DNA from: Actinomycetospora corticicola
GTDB lineage: Bacteria > Actinomycetota > Actinomycetes > Mycobacteriales > Pseudonocardiaceae
DNA length: 64,000 nt
Direction of reading: 5' to 3'
Assembly (NCBI RefSeq): GCF_013409505.1
Contig: NZ_JACCBN010000001.1
Location: forward strand, 310,001-374,000
Part shown: positions 24,286 through 33,144 of the stretch, in pieces
Layout of the letters: each line of letters starts with the position of its first letter
Position numbering within the stretch: position 1 is the first letter of the stretch
Notes under the pieces: generated by a model
The model's input: the letters and a program-made list of their open reading frames with translations, nothing else
Told to the model about the DNA's origin: nothing
Database searches by the model: none
Made by a program: the position numbers and the translations under genes

Positions 24286-26191
24286 ATGGCCGAATATTCG
24301 TTACGCTCTGTACGTGGACCAGCCGGATCACGACCGAGAGCCCGCCAACCTGGACGAGTTGGTGACGTCGGTCGCGACGACCCTCATGGGGATCGACTCC
24401 GCCGGTCTGCGGGAGGCCTCGGGGTGCGTCCTCTCCCGGCTGGTGCAGTACTTCGGGGTGGACCTGAGCTTCTTGCGCTTCCACGACGACCGGGAACGCG
24501 CGACGGTGCTCGTCGCAGAATGGCCGCCCCGCCCCGACATCCCCGACCCGGACCCGCTCGGCGTCATCCCGTTCGCCACCGCCGACCCGATCTTCGCCGC
24601 CAGCGAGCACCAGACGGAGATCATGGTCATCCGTCCGGCCGAGTCGCCGGACTACCAGGAGCGGGTCCGCAACGGGTCAGGCGTGGAGCTGACCTCGCTC
24701 GCCGTCGTACCCCTGCGCCTCGACGGTCGGACGACCGGTGGCCTGGGGTTTATCAAGTACGGCGACCGGGGCTGGGAGGACGACGAGCTCCGGGCGCTGA
24801 AGACCATCGCGCTGCTGTTCGCCCAGATGCAGGGCCGGATGGCCGCGGAGGAGCGGCTGCGGCACATCGCCCACCACGACGAGCTCACCGGGCTACCGAA
24901 CCGGCGGGCGCTGATGGAGCACCTGACGGGCGTGCTGGCGGCGGCCGAGACCGGCACCCGGGCGCTGCTGTTCATCGACGTCGACCGGCTCAAGGCGATG
25001 AACGACTTCCTCGGCCACGAGGCGGGGGACCGGTTCATCGTCGAGATCGCCGAGCGCCTGCGGGCCGCGGTCGACCCGTCGGACGTCGTCGCGCGGCTGG
25101 GCGGGGACGAGCTCGTCGTGTCGGTCGGCGGGACGTGCGACGAGTCGCGGGCCGTCGCGCTCGCGGAGCGGATCCAGCGGGCGATCGCGCAGCCGATCCA
25201 GCTGGGCGGGCAGTCGCTCGGACGCACCGTCAGCGTCGGGATCGCCGTGATGGAGCCCGCGTCCGTGTCGCTGGCGCAGTGGCTGCGCTCGGCCGACCAC
25301 GCGGTCCTGGTGGCGAAGAAGCGCGGCGGCAACAACGTCGTGGTGTTCACCGCCGAGATGGAGAAGCGCGAGCAGGTGCGCGTCGCAGTGGAGATGAACC
25401 TGCTGACGGCGATCCGCGACGGCTCGCTCACGGTGGCCTACCAGCCCATCGTCGACCTGCGCACCCGCATCCCGGTGGGCGTCGAGACCCTCGTGCGGTG
25501 GAACCACCCGACGCTCGGACCGGTGGCGCCGGAGCTGTTCGTCGGGGTCGCCGAGGCCACCAACCTCGCGGGGGAGCTGGGCGACTGGGTGCTCGGCGAG
25601 GCCTGCCGGCAGTTCGCGACGTGGCGGGCGGAGCTGCCCGCCGGGGTGATGGACGGGTTCGCGATCTCGGTGAACATCTCCCCGGTTCAGCTCATCGCCA
25701 TCGACTTCGTGAGCACCGTGGCGAACACCCTCGAGCGCTACGGCCTCTCCGGCCGCGACCTCATCCTCGAGGTCACCGAGCACGCCGTGGTCAGTGACGA
25801 CGCCGCCGCCCGCACGACGCTGCACGGCCTGCGCGCGCTCGGCGTGGCCATCGCGATCGACGACTTCGGCACCGGGTACAGCTCGCTCGCGCAGCTCAAG
25901 GCGTTCCCGGTGAACACGCTCAAGATCGACCGCGGGTTCGTCCTCGACCTCGGGCACAGCCTCGACGACCACGCCATCGTCCGCTCGATCATCAAGCTCG
26001 CCGAGTCGTTCGGGCTCGACCTGATCGCGGAGGGCGTGGAGAGCGAGGAGGCGGCGGCCACCCTGGTCGAGCTCGGCTGCCGCGTCGCGCAGGGGTACCT
26101 GTTCTCGCGGCCGCTGCCCGCCGAGAAGGTCGCGGCCGCGCTCCTCAGCCGGAGCAGCGGGACGGCGTGGACCCGTCGGGCGACGGGCTAG
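24278..26191 (+). CDS. GAF-GGDEF-EAL c-di-GMP enzyme (Rv1354c-like)
   Basis: The 637-residue protein has an N-terminal GAF-like domain (about 30-190). The GGDEF domain (about 195-360) carries the slightly changed signature RLGGDELVV (Asp/Glu at about 274-276, Leu in place of Phe). The EAL domain (about 375-625) has ETL instead of EAL at about 403. The metal and catalytic residues appear intact in the EAL domain: VNISPVQL, EVTEHAV, IDDFGTGYSSL, LKIDRGF, IAEGVES and AQGYLFSRPL. It probably both makes and degrades c-di-GMP, with GAF sensing. It overlaps the MoeY-like gene by 8 bp. Membrane segments are absent. Confidence 0.9.
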   Translation: MPEWPNIRYALYVDQPDHDREPANLDELVTSVATTLMGIDSAGLREASGCVLSRLVQYFGVDLSFLRFHDDRERATVLVAEWPPRPDIPDPDPLGVIPFATADPIFAASEHQTEIMVIRPAESPDYQERVRNGSGVELTSLAVVPLRLDGRTTGGLGFIKYGDRGWEDDELRALKTIALLFAQMQGRMAAEERLRHIAHHDELTGLPNRRALMEHLTGVLAAAETGTRALLFIDVDRLKAMNDFLGHEAGDRFIVEIAERLRAAVDPSDVVARLGGDELVVSVGGTCDESRAVALAERIQRAIAQPIQLGGQSLGRTVSVGIAVMEPASVSLAQWLRSADHAVLVAKKRGGNNVVVFTAEMEKREQVRVAVEMNLLTAIRDGSLTVAYQPIVDLRTRIPVGVETLVRWNHPTLGPVAPELFVGVAEATNLAGELGDWVLGEACRQFATWRAELPAGVMDGFAISVNISPVQLIAIDFVSTVANTLERYGLSGRDLILEVTEHAVVSDDAAARTTLHGLRALGVAIAIDDFGTGYSSLAQLKAFPVNTLKIDRGFVLDLGHSLDDHAIVRSIIKLAESFGLDLIAEGVESEEAAATLVELGCRVAQGYLFSRPLPAEKVAAALLSRSSGTAWTRRATG

Positions 26192-26283
26192 TCGTCCTCG
26201 TCGGTCGGTTCCGGATCGGGATCGTCGGTCCCGTCCCACAGGTCGCCGATGAGATCGCGGAGATTCCCGAGCAACAGGCTCAT
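26188..26283 (-). CDS. Possible 31-residue acidic small protein
   Basis: ATG 26283, preceded by a GGGGGGA run, encodes MSLLLGNLRDLIGDLWDGTD then DPDPEPTDEDD. The sequence has an amphipathic start and an acidic tail. Its stop overlaps the stop of the c-di-GMP gene within CTAG. It is short and unmatched, so it needs expression evidence. Confidence 0.4.
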   Translation of the reverse strand: MSLLLGNLRDLIGDLWDGTDDPDPEPTDEDD

Positions 26284-26428
26284 CGTGGTCCCCCCGCTGT
26301 CATCCCCGCGCTTTCCGGCCGCCCGCTTCGTTTCCCGCGTGCCCGGATCCGTAGCACGGTAACCGCTCCGCCGCCCGCGATCGGTACCTGACCGATCCCG
26401 AAGCGCTCCGCGGTCTACCGTGCACGCC

Positions 26429-28318
26429 GTGACCCCGGTGACCTCGGATCTCGTCGTGACCGCTGCCGTCCGCCTCGACGCGGCCGTCCCCGACCGCGGC
26501 GGCGTCGTCTGGGGCGAGGGCCGCGCCGCCGACGGCGGCCGGGTGCAGCTCGTGCGCCGTGCCGCCGACGGGACGACCCACGACCTGCTCCCCGAGGGCT
26601 CCAACGCCCGCACCGCCGTGCACGAGTACGGCGGCGGGGCCTGGTGGGTCCACGGCGGCGTCGTGTTCACCGTCGACTGGTCCGACCAGCGGCTGCGCCG
26701 GGTCGACGACGGCGTCGTCACGCTGCTGACGCCGGAGCCGGCCGTCCCGCGCGGCGACCGCTACGCCGACGGCGACGTCGCCCCGGACGGCTCCTGGCTG
26801 GTGTGCGTCCGGGAGCACCACCCGACGGCGGGTGCACCGGCGACCGACGTCGTCAACGAGGTCGTGCGGCTGTCGGCGGTCGAGCTGTCGGAACCGGAGG
26901 TGCTGGTCAGCGGCCCGGACTTCGTGGCCGCGCCGCGTCTGTCGCGCGACGGGCGCCGCCTGGCCTGGCTGTCGTGGGACCACCCGTCGATGCCGTGGGA
27001 CGACGTCGTCCTCACGGTGCGCTCGCTGGACTCCGGCGAGGAGACCGTCGTCGCCGGGGGTCCGGGCGAGTCGGTCTCCGAGCCCGCCTGGCACGACGAC
27101 GGGTCGCTCACCTTCATCTCCGACCGCACCGGGTGGTGGAACCTCTACCGCTGGACCGGCTCCTCCGTGGAGCCGCTGGTCGTGCTCGACGCCGAGATCG
27201 GGGAGCCCGGCTGGCAGCTCGGCGGGTCGCGCTACGCCGTTCTCGACGACGGGTCGCTTGTCTTTGCGCGGTCGTCCGACGGCTTCGACGTGCTGGTGGT
27301 GCGGGCGGTGTCCGGGGAGCTCACCGAGCTCGACACCAGCTTCAGCGCGATCCGCTCGGTGCGCGCCGACGGTGACGGCGTCGTCTGCATCGCGGGCAGC
27401 CCGGTCGCCGAGCCGGGGGTGCACCGGGTGTCGGTCGCCGGCGCGGTGGAGACGCTGCGCCCGCCGCGGGACCTCGGCCTCGATCCGGACACCATCTCCG
27501 TACCCGAGCCGATGACGTTCCCGTCGGTCGACGGCGACGGGAACGCGAGGGACGCGCACGCGCTGTACTACCCGCCGTCGGGAAGCGTCTCCGGACCGCC
27601 GCCGCTGCTCGTGGTGATCCACGGTGGCCCGACCGGCGCCGCGACGCCGGTGCTCGCGGTGGGCCTGCAGTACTGGACGAGCCACGGGTTCGGCGTCGTC
27701 GACGTGAACTACGGCGGGTCGACCGGCTACGGCCGCGCCTACCGGGAGCAGCTGCAGGGTGCCTGGGGCATCGTCGACGTCGCCGACTGTCTGGCAGCGG
27801 CCCGGGCGTTGGCCTCGGCGGGCCGGGTGGACCCGGAGCGGCTGGCCATCCGGGGCGGGTCGGCGGGCGGGTTCACGGTCCTCGCGTCGCTGGCACGGCC
27901 CGACACCCCGTTCGCGGCCGGCGCCGACCACTTCGGCGTCGCCGACCTCGAGGCGCTCGCCCGGGACACGCACAAGTTCGAGTCGCGCTACCTCGACGGC
28001 CTGGTCGGCCCGTACCCCGAGGCCCGCGACGTCTACGTGGCGCGGTCGCCGTTGACGCACGTCGGCGAGTTCTCGACGCCGTTGATCGTGCTGCAGGGCG
28101 ACGAGGACGCGATCGTGCCACCGAACCAGTCGGAGATGATCGTCTCGGCGTTGCGCGACAAGGGCGTGCCGGTCGCCTACCTGCTCTTCGCGGGGGAGCA
28201 GCACGGTTTCCGGGCCGCCGAGAACATCAAGCGTGCCCTCGACGCCGAGCTGGCCTTCTACGCCCGCTTGTTCGGGCTCACCGTGGACGTGCCGCCGGTG
28301 GAGATCGAGAACCTGTAG
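26429..28318 (+). CDS. S9-family (prolyl-oligopeptidase-type) peptidase
   Basis: The protein is about 629 residues, from one of several close GTG codons (26420, 26429). The N-terminal about 370 residues form a beta-propeller with WD-like repeats (APRLSRDGRRLAWLSWDHPS; SLTFISDRTGWWNLYRW). The C-terminal alpha/beta-hydrolase domain has nucleophile RGGSAGGF, acid in QGDEDAIVPPNQS and His in GEQHGF. This is the acylaminoacyl-peptidase/dipeptidyl-peptidase type of S9, with no signal peptide, hence cytosolic. It stands alone; a hairpin follows at 28339. Confidence 0.92.
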   Translation: MTPVTSDLVVTAAVRLDAAVPDRGGVVWGEGRAADGGRVQLVRRAADGTTHDLLPEGSNARTAVHEYGGGAWWVHGGVVFTVDWSDQRLRRVDDGVVTLLTPEPAVPRGDRYADGDVAPDGSWLVCVREHHPTAGAPATDVVNEVVRLSAVELSEPEVLVSGPDFVAAPRLSRDGRRLAWLSWDHPSMPWDDVVLTVRSLDSGEETVVAGGPGESVSEPAWHDDGSLTFISDRTGWWNLYRWTGSSVEPLVVLDAEIGEPGWQLGGSRYAVLDDGSLVFARSSDGFDVLVVRAVSGELTELDTSFSAIRSVRADGDGVVCIAGSPVAEPGVHRVSVAGAVETLRPPRDLGLDPDTISVPEPMTFPSVDGDGNARDAHALYYPPSGSVSGPPPLLVVIHGGPTGAATPVLAVGLQYWTSHGFGVVDVNYGGSTGYGRAYREQLQGAWGIVDVADCLAAARALASAGRVDPERLAIRGGSAGGFTVLASLARPDTPFAAGADHFGVADLEALARDTHKFESRYLDGLVGPYPEARDVYVARSPLTHVGEFSTPLIVLQGDEDAIVPPNQSEMIVSALRDKGVPVAYLLFAGEQHGFRAAENIKRALDAELAFYARLFGLTVDVPPVEIENL

Positions 28319-28338
28319 GCGGCGCCTGGGCTCCGGCG

Positions 28339-28385
28339 GAGATGTAGCGGATCCGATGGCTGGGCGTCCGGATCCGCTACATCTC
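28339..28385. repeat. PAL-B hairpin, copy 1
   Basis: The 17-bp arms GAGATGTAGCGGATCCG and CGGATCCGCTACATCTC are perfectly complementary around a 13-nt loop. It lies 21 bp after the S9 gene and contains the stop codon of the convergent AbiEi/DUF559 gene. A closely related copy is at 29328. Confidence 0.85.
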
Positions 28386-29282
28386 TGCCCTGACTGCCCG
28401 GCGGCGGACCTCGATGATGCGACGCAACTCGTCGAGCAGCTTCTCCGGACGGTGCACCAGGTCGTCCCACGTCACCTCGATCACCACCCAGCCCGCGGCG
28501 ACGAGGGCGCGCTTCCGGGCCCGGTCGTCCACGAACCGCGACGGGTCGACGTGGAAGGCCCATCCGTCGACCTCCAGCGCCAGCTTCAGCTCCAGGAACC
28601 CGAGGTCGACCACCGCGTCCCGACCGTCGGGCAACGTGACCTCGAGGTTGACCGTCCAGCCCGTGATCCCCCCGCGGCGGAGCAGGGTGAGCGTGCGGCG
28701 TTCCGCGGTCGAGGCGGCCCGGTCGGCGGCCTCGTCGAGCATACGGCGGGCGACCCCGGAGCCCTGTCGACCGACGTGCCGGTCCTGCACGGTGTTCAGC
28801 TCCTCGAGGGTGACCCGACCCTGCTGCAACGCCCGGTCGAGGAACTCCTGGCCCCGACCACCGAGCGCCACCGCCGTGTCGAGGACGGCGAGGGCCCGCG
28901 CGACGACCCACAGGCCGCGGTGTTCGATCCGGTCGCCGCGCAGGTCTCGGCGGATCATGGCGACACCGTCCGGGGCGCGCCGGGAGGAGTGCGGCGGGAC
29001 GACGACGCCCACGGGATGGGGCGAGTCGATCTCGAGGCCGAGCCACCAGGCGGCAGCCGGTCCGGCCAGGGCCCCGGTGGGGCGGGCCCACTCGGCGGCG
29101 ACCCGGACCTTGGCAGCAGGCGTCCACCGCCAGGCGATCGCGAAGTAGACGCCGGGGGCCCGCCGCAGCCATTCACCGCTGGCGACCTTCCGGGCGATCT
29201 GGTCGTCGCTGAGCCCACATGCGCGGGCCTGGGCGCGGGTGATCACGCCGTCGTGGGCGGCGAGGAATCGCTGGAGCTTCAC
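28377..29282 (-). CDS. AbiEi-type N-terminal domain plus DUF559 (Vsr-like nuclease-fold) protein
   Basis: The 301-residue protein starts at GTG 29282. The N-terminus (KLQRFLAAHDGVITRAQARA, then CGLSDDQIARKVASGEWLRR) is the winged-helix domain of AbiEi-type antitoxin-like proteins. The C-terminus is a DUF559 nuclease-fold domain: TLLRRGGITGWTVNLEVTLP, VVDLGFLELKLALEVDGWAF, then KRALVAAGWVVIEVTWDDLV. The Asp and Glu-x-Asp residues in these strands are the probable metal site. No AbiEii toxin partner adjoins. It is flanked on both sides by PAL-B hairpins; the first contains its stop codon. Confidence 0.82.
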   Translation of the reverse strand: MKLQRFLAAHDGVITRAQARACGLSDDQIARKVASGEWLRRAPGVYFAIAWRWTPAAKVRVAAEWARPTGALAGPAAAWWLGLEIDSPHPVGVVVPPHSSRRAPDGVAMIRRDLRGDRIEHRGLWVVARALAVLDTAVALGGRGQEFLDRALQQGRVTLEELNTVQDRHVGRQGSGVARRMLDEAADRAASTAERRTLTLLRRGGITGWTVNLEVTLPDGRDAVVDLGFLELKLALEVDGWAFHVDPSRFVDDRARKRALVAAGWVVIEVTWDDLVHRPEKLLDELRRIIEVRRRAVRAEM

Positions 29283-29327
29283 ACAGGCTCGGACGCAGCC
29301 CGGGTCGGCGCGGATCCACGATTCTCG

Positions 29328-29374
29328 GAGATGTAGCGGATCCGAGGGCTCAGCGTCCAGATCCGCTACAGCTG
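29328..29374. repeat. PAL-B hairpin, copy 2
   Basis: The left arm (29328-29344) is identical to that of copy 1 (GAGATGTAGCGGATCCG). The right arm (CAGATCCGCTACAGCTG) pairs with it at 14 of 17 positions. The loop is also similar (AGGGCTCAGCGTC against ATGGCTGGGCGTC). With copy 1, in direct orientation, it brackets the AbiEi/DUF559 gene. Confidence 0.8.
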
Positions 29375-29377
29375 ACG

Positions 29378-30958
29378 TCAGCCGGAGAGGGACGCCCGGA
29401 GGTCGGCGAGCAGATCGCTGCGGGACTCCGACCCGAGGCGCTGGCGCATGCCCCGGACGTGGTGCTCGACTGTCTTCGCGGTGATGAAGAGCCGGTCGCC
29501 GATCTCGCGGTAGGTCAGTCCCTCGAGGACGAGCTCCGCCACCTCGCGCTCCCGGTCGGACAGCACGCAGGGCCGCGGGGTGGGGGTCACGACGACGGGG
29601 GCGGCCGCGGCCTCGACGGTCACGGTCTCGGCGGGCACGGCCGGGCCGGCCAGGATGCCGCGGGCGAGGTTGAGCATGGCGGCGAGGACGCGCTTGTCGC
29701 TGGTGCGGACGGCGGCCTCCTTGGCGAGGCGCGCGCCGTCGTAGGCCATGCCCGCGTCGGACAGGGAGCCCGCGACGGCGCTGACGTCGTCGGCGTCCAC
29801 GTCGCCGGCGAGCACCCGCAGCCACGTGCGGGCGGCCCGGGAGAGGACCAGTGCGAGGGAGCCGGCGTGGGCGGCCACGTCGGCGGCGCCCTCGGCGAGG
29901 TGTGCGGCGTGGCGCTGGGCGGCGGGCGGGTCGTCGGAGGCGACGGCGGCGAGGAACGCGCACCAGTGCCACGGCGCGGCCCAGAGGACCGGTTCGCCGA
30001 GGGCGGTGAGCAGCTCGTCGCCGGCCTGGAGGTGCGGGGCGAGCCAGGCCAGCTGGCCGAGGCGGCCGGCCACGACGGCGAGCTCCCCGATCGCCAGCAG
30101 CGACCACAGGTCGACGGCGTGGCGCAGCACGGCCTCGCGGGCGCGGGACCAGACGGCGAGCAGCCCGCGCGTGTCACCGGCACGGCGCACCAGGCCCGCC
30201 TCCAGGGCGACCGCGACCAGCTCGTCCCGGGCGTGGACCGGCTCCGGACGGGCGTTCGCGGCGTCCAGTCCGGCACGCGCCGCGAGCAGGTCGCCGCCCG
30301 CCATGTCCGCCCACGCGCGCAGGAGCAGGTGGCGCCGACGGTACGGCGCGCCCCCGAGGTCGGCGGCTACCGCGCGGTCGACGAGGGTGCGGGCGAGGTC
30401 GGGCTCGCCCCGGTGCAGGGCGACGAGGGCACCGAGCGCGGCGGGGGAGTCGTCGTGCAGCACCGGCGTGGCGCGGCACTCGAGCATCGCGGCGGCCCGG
30501 GTCAGGTCGGACAGAGCCGACGCCGAGCCGGCGGGTCGCACGCTCGCGCGGACCGCCTTCCCGACGAGGCCGTCGGCGCCGGTCCGGAGTGTCGGCGGCG
30601 CGGGGCGGCCCGGGTCGGCCGGGGAGTCGGGCAGCTCCCGGCCGGTGCCGACGAGGGCGATCGCCGCGGCGGGGGAGGCCTTCGCGGGGGCGACCGCGGC
30701 GACCCAGGCGTGCAGCTCCGCGGCGTCGGCGAGCATCCCGCGGTGGGCGTGCACCCCGGCGAGGACCTGCGCGGCGCGGACGAGGTCGGTGACCGGGGCA
30801 TCGGCGGCGAGCACCTCGTCGGCGCACCGGGCGGCCTCGACGAGCTCACCGGTCAGCGCGGCCTGCTCGGCGAGGGTGACGAGGTCGCACGACGACGGGC
30901 GCCCGGAGTGGCCGAGGTCGTCGACACTCATCGGGCGGTCCAGCTCGGGGGCGCTCAC
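29378..30958 (-). CDS. LuxR-type regulator paired with Hsp70-like protein
   Basis: The 526-residue protein ends in a LuxR/NarL HTH domain (about residues 465-520): LSDREREVAELVLEGLTYRE, then IGDRLFITAKTVEHHVRGMR. Most of the rest is Ala/Leu/Arg-rich helical repeats like a TPR-type array, with no receiver domain and no MalT-like ATPase motif. The GTG start at 30958 overlaps the Hsp70 stop in GTGA, so the two are translationally coupled. A near paralogue with the same coupling is at 61711. Likely targets are the Ini operon and/or its own operon. Confidence 0.87.
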   Translation of the reverse strand: MSAPELDRPMSVDDLGHSGRPSSCDLVTLAEQAALTGELVEAARCADEVLAADAPVTDLVRAAQVLAGVHAHRGMLADAAELHAWVAAVAPAKASPAAAIALVGTGRELPDSPADPGRPAPPTLRTGADGLVGKAVRASVRPAGSASALSDLTRAAAMLECRATPVLHDDSPAALGALVALHRGEPDLARTLVDRAVAADLGGAPYRRRHLLLRAWADMAGGDLLAARAGLDAANARPEPVHARDELVAVALEAGLVRRAGDTRGLLAVWSRAREAVLRHAVDLWSLLAIGELAVVAGRLGQLAWLAPHLQAGDELLTALGEPVLWAAPWHWCAFLAAVASDDPPAAQRHAAHLAEGAADVAAHAGSLALVLSRAARTWLRVLAGDVDADDVSAVAGSLSDAGMAYDGARLAKEAAVRTSDKRVLAAMLNLARGILAGPAVPAETVTVEAAAAPVVVTPTPRPCVLSDREREVAELVLEGLTYREIGDRLFITAKTVEHHVRGMRQRLGSESRSDLLADLRASLSG

Positions 30959-33144
30959 GCCGTCTTCGTGGCGTCGGCAGCCGCCGCGGGCGGCGTGGAG
31001 GTCGTGGTCCCGCCGGGGGCGGGGGTGCCTCCGCCGGACGGCGTGCCGCCACCGGACGGGGTCCCGCCACCGGACGGCGTGCCCCCGCCGGAGGGAGCAC
31101 CACCCCCGGACGGGGTGCCCCCGCCGGGCGGGGTGGTGTCCCGGGGGGTCTGGGCCGGGGGAGTAGCGGTGTTGACGGGTGCCGGGTTGTTCACGGCGGG
31201 TGCCGGGGCGACAGCCGCAGGCGGCGGCACGACGGCGGGCGCCGCGACCGGGGCGACCGGCTTCTTGGCAGCTGGGGCCGTCGTGCGGTTGGACTTGGTC
31301 GCCGCCACGTTGGTGGCGTTCCCGCCGGAGGTGTCCGTGGCTCCCGATCCGCCGAGGGTGTTCGGGGGGAGGGTTCCGGCGTCGCCGACGGCGGGGGCGG
31401 CCGGCGCGGGCGACGCGGCGCCCGGCACGGCCGAGGCGGAGATGCTGGCGTCGCCGCTGGTGTTCTTGACCATCGGCACCGCGACGGCGACGACACCACC
31501 GGCGACCAGCACGGCGGCGGCGCCGGCACCGATCGCGAGGCGGCGCTTGCGGGTGTCGGGCTTCCCGGGCGGGGCGAGCTGTCCGGCCCACGGCGCCGGG
31601 GCGGCGACGTGCGCGGGCGGCAGGGCACCGGTCGGCATCGGGGTGCGGCTCGGCAGGCCGGCGCCGAGGGTGTCGGTGACCGGGTCGTCGTCGATCGTCC
31701 GGTAGCGCGGGTCGAGGCGGACCGGGCTGGTCGTCGGGTCCTCGGCGTGCGCGCGCAGCGCGGCGGCCGGGCCGACGAACTCGGTGCGCGGCTCCGCCTC
31801 GGCGTGCGCGAGCAGGGCGGCGGCGGGGCCGACGAACTCGGTCCGCGGCTCGGGTCGATCGAAGGGACCGGAGATGGGGGCGGCGATCGGGGCACGACCC
31901 GGCGTCGGGAAGGGGCCCGAGATCGGGGCACGACCCGGCGTCGGGAAGGGGCCGGAGACCGCGGGGAAGGCTCCCGACGGCGGGCGGACGACGCCGGAGG
32001 CGGCCGCGGCGGCCCAGGTGGCGCCGCGAGCGACGACGGTGGTCGGGTCGGGGTCGATCGAGACCGGGCGGCCCAGCTCGGCGGAGAGCATCCGGGCGAC
32101 CAGCGGGATGCGGGAGGAACCGCCGACGAGGAGGACCCCGTCGAGGTCGGCCGGGCGGACGCGGGCGGAGTCGAGCACCTCGCCGAGGACGTCGATCGTC
32201 TGGCGCAGGGCCGGGGCGATCATCTCCTCGAACTCGCCGCGCGTGACGCGCACGCGGGTGGAGACGTTGGGCAGGCGGACGTCGACGACGGCCTCGGTGT
32301 CGACCGACAGCGCCTCCTTCGCCGCCACGCAGGCCCGGCGGAGGCCGGCGACGGCGCGGACGGTGGAGGGGTCGGCCGGGTCGAGGGAGGCGACGGCGCC
32401 GCCGAGCTCGGAGCAGACGTGCCAGAACAGGGCCTCGTCGAAGTCGATGCCGCCGAGGGCCTCGATGCCCTGGCCGCGGCCGAGGACGGTGAGGCCGACC
32501 GGCGCGACGGGGGAGGCGGGGACGCCGCGGACGACGGCGGCGTCGAAGGTGCCGCCGCCGAGGTCGTACACGGCGACGGTGCGTCCCACCGGCAGGCGAC
32601 CGGCGGCGGCGTGCGCGGAGGCGGCGGCCTCGGGCTCGGTGAGCAGGACGACGTCGTGCAGGCCGACCTCGGCGAGCGCCTCGGTGAACACGCGACGGCG
32701 GTACGCGCCCCAGCCGGCCGGGTGGGCCACGGCGAGCCGGCGCGGCGCGCAGCCCTGCTGGCCGGCGACGCGGTCGGCGGTCCAGCGCACCATCTCGGCG
32801 GCGACACCGTCGGCGGAGAAGCCCTCACCGGCGACGACGATCGGGGTGTCGTCGCCCAGGCGACGCTTGAACTCGCGGACCACGCGCTGCGGGGCCCACG
32901 GAGCGCGGGCCTCGGCCTCGCCGCCGACGAGCAGCGACCCGTCGTCGTCGACGAGGAGCACGGAGGGGACCTGGACGGCGCCGCGGTCGAGGCCGACGAC
33001 GCGCACGTCCGGTGCGGGGGCGAGGTGGACGGCGGCGGCGGTGAAGGTGGTGCCGAGGTCGATGCCGAGGTCGTAGGCCACGGGCGTCCCGGGTCCTGTC
33101 GTCCCCGCCCGACGCGGGTCCACCATCGTCACACCCAGCTCCAT
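30955..33144 (-). CDS. Membrane-anchored Hsp70-like (DnaK-family) protein
   Basis: The 729-residue protein has a complete Hsp70 nucleotide-binding domain: phosphate-1 YDLGIDLGTTFTAAAV (about 25-38), phosphate-2 VYDLGGGTFDAAVV (about 190-203) and the adenosine motif VLLVGGSSRIPLVARML (about 335). The substrate-binding domain is replaced by a Pro-rich linker with two internal duplications (SGPFPTPGRAP twice; RTEFVGPAAAL twice). A single membrane helix follows (LAIGAGAAAVLVAGGVVAVAV, about 535-555), and then a long Ala/Pro/Thr tail with GGGTPS repeats that would lie outside the membrane. It is divergent from iniB. ATG 33126 is an alternative start. Confidence 0.9.
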   Translation of the reverse strand: MELGVTMVDPRRAGTTGPGTPVAYDLGIDLGTTFTAAAVHLAPAPDVRVVGLDRGAVQVPSVLLVDDDGSLLVGGEAEARAPWAPQRVVREFKRRLGDDTPIVVAGEGFSADGVAAEMVRWTADRVAGQQGCAPRRLAVAHPAGWGAYRRRVFTEALAEVGLHDVVLLTEPEAAASAHAAAGRLPVGRTVAVYDLGGGTFDAAVVRGVPASPVAPVGLTVLGRGQGIEALGGIDFDEALFWHVCSELGGAVASLDPADPSTVRAVAGLRRACVAAKEALSVDTEAVVDVRLPNVSTRVRVTRGEFEEMIAPALRQTIDVLGEVLDSARVRPADLDGVLLVGGSSRIPLVARMLSAELGRPVSIDPDPTTVVARGATWAAAAASGVVRPPSGAFPAVSGPFPTPGRAPISGPFPTPGRAPIAAPISGPFDRPEPRTEFVGPAAALLAHAEAEPRTEFVGPAAALRAHAEDPTTSPVRLDPRYRTIDDDPVTDTLGAGLPSRTPMPTGALPPAHVAAPAPWAGQLAPPGKPDTRKRRLAIGAGAAAVLVAGGVVAVAVPMVKNTSGDASISASAVPGAASPAPAAPAVGDAGTLPPNTLGGSGATDTSGGNATNVAATKSNRTTAPAAKKPVAPVAAPAVVPPPAAVAPAPAVNNPAPVNTATPPAQTPRDTTPPGGGTPSGGGAPSGGGTPSGGGTPSGGGTPSGGGTPAPGGTTTSTPPAAAADATKTA

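Noticed and set aside
28377-29282. AbiE toxin-antitoxin pair
   Set aside because: Only an AbiEi-like N-terminal domain is present; no AbiEii nucleotidyltransferase toxin adjoins.
26188-29336. Long reading frames opposite or beside the S9 peptidase and AbiEi/DUF559 genes
   Set aside because: They are very Arg/Pro-rich, lack known motifs and mirror the codon pattern of the real genes; high GC makes such open frames common.
31000-31170. Possible minisatellite or CRISPR-like array
   Set aside because: The repeats are codon repeats for GGGTPS in the Hsp70-like tail; there are no spacers.
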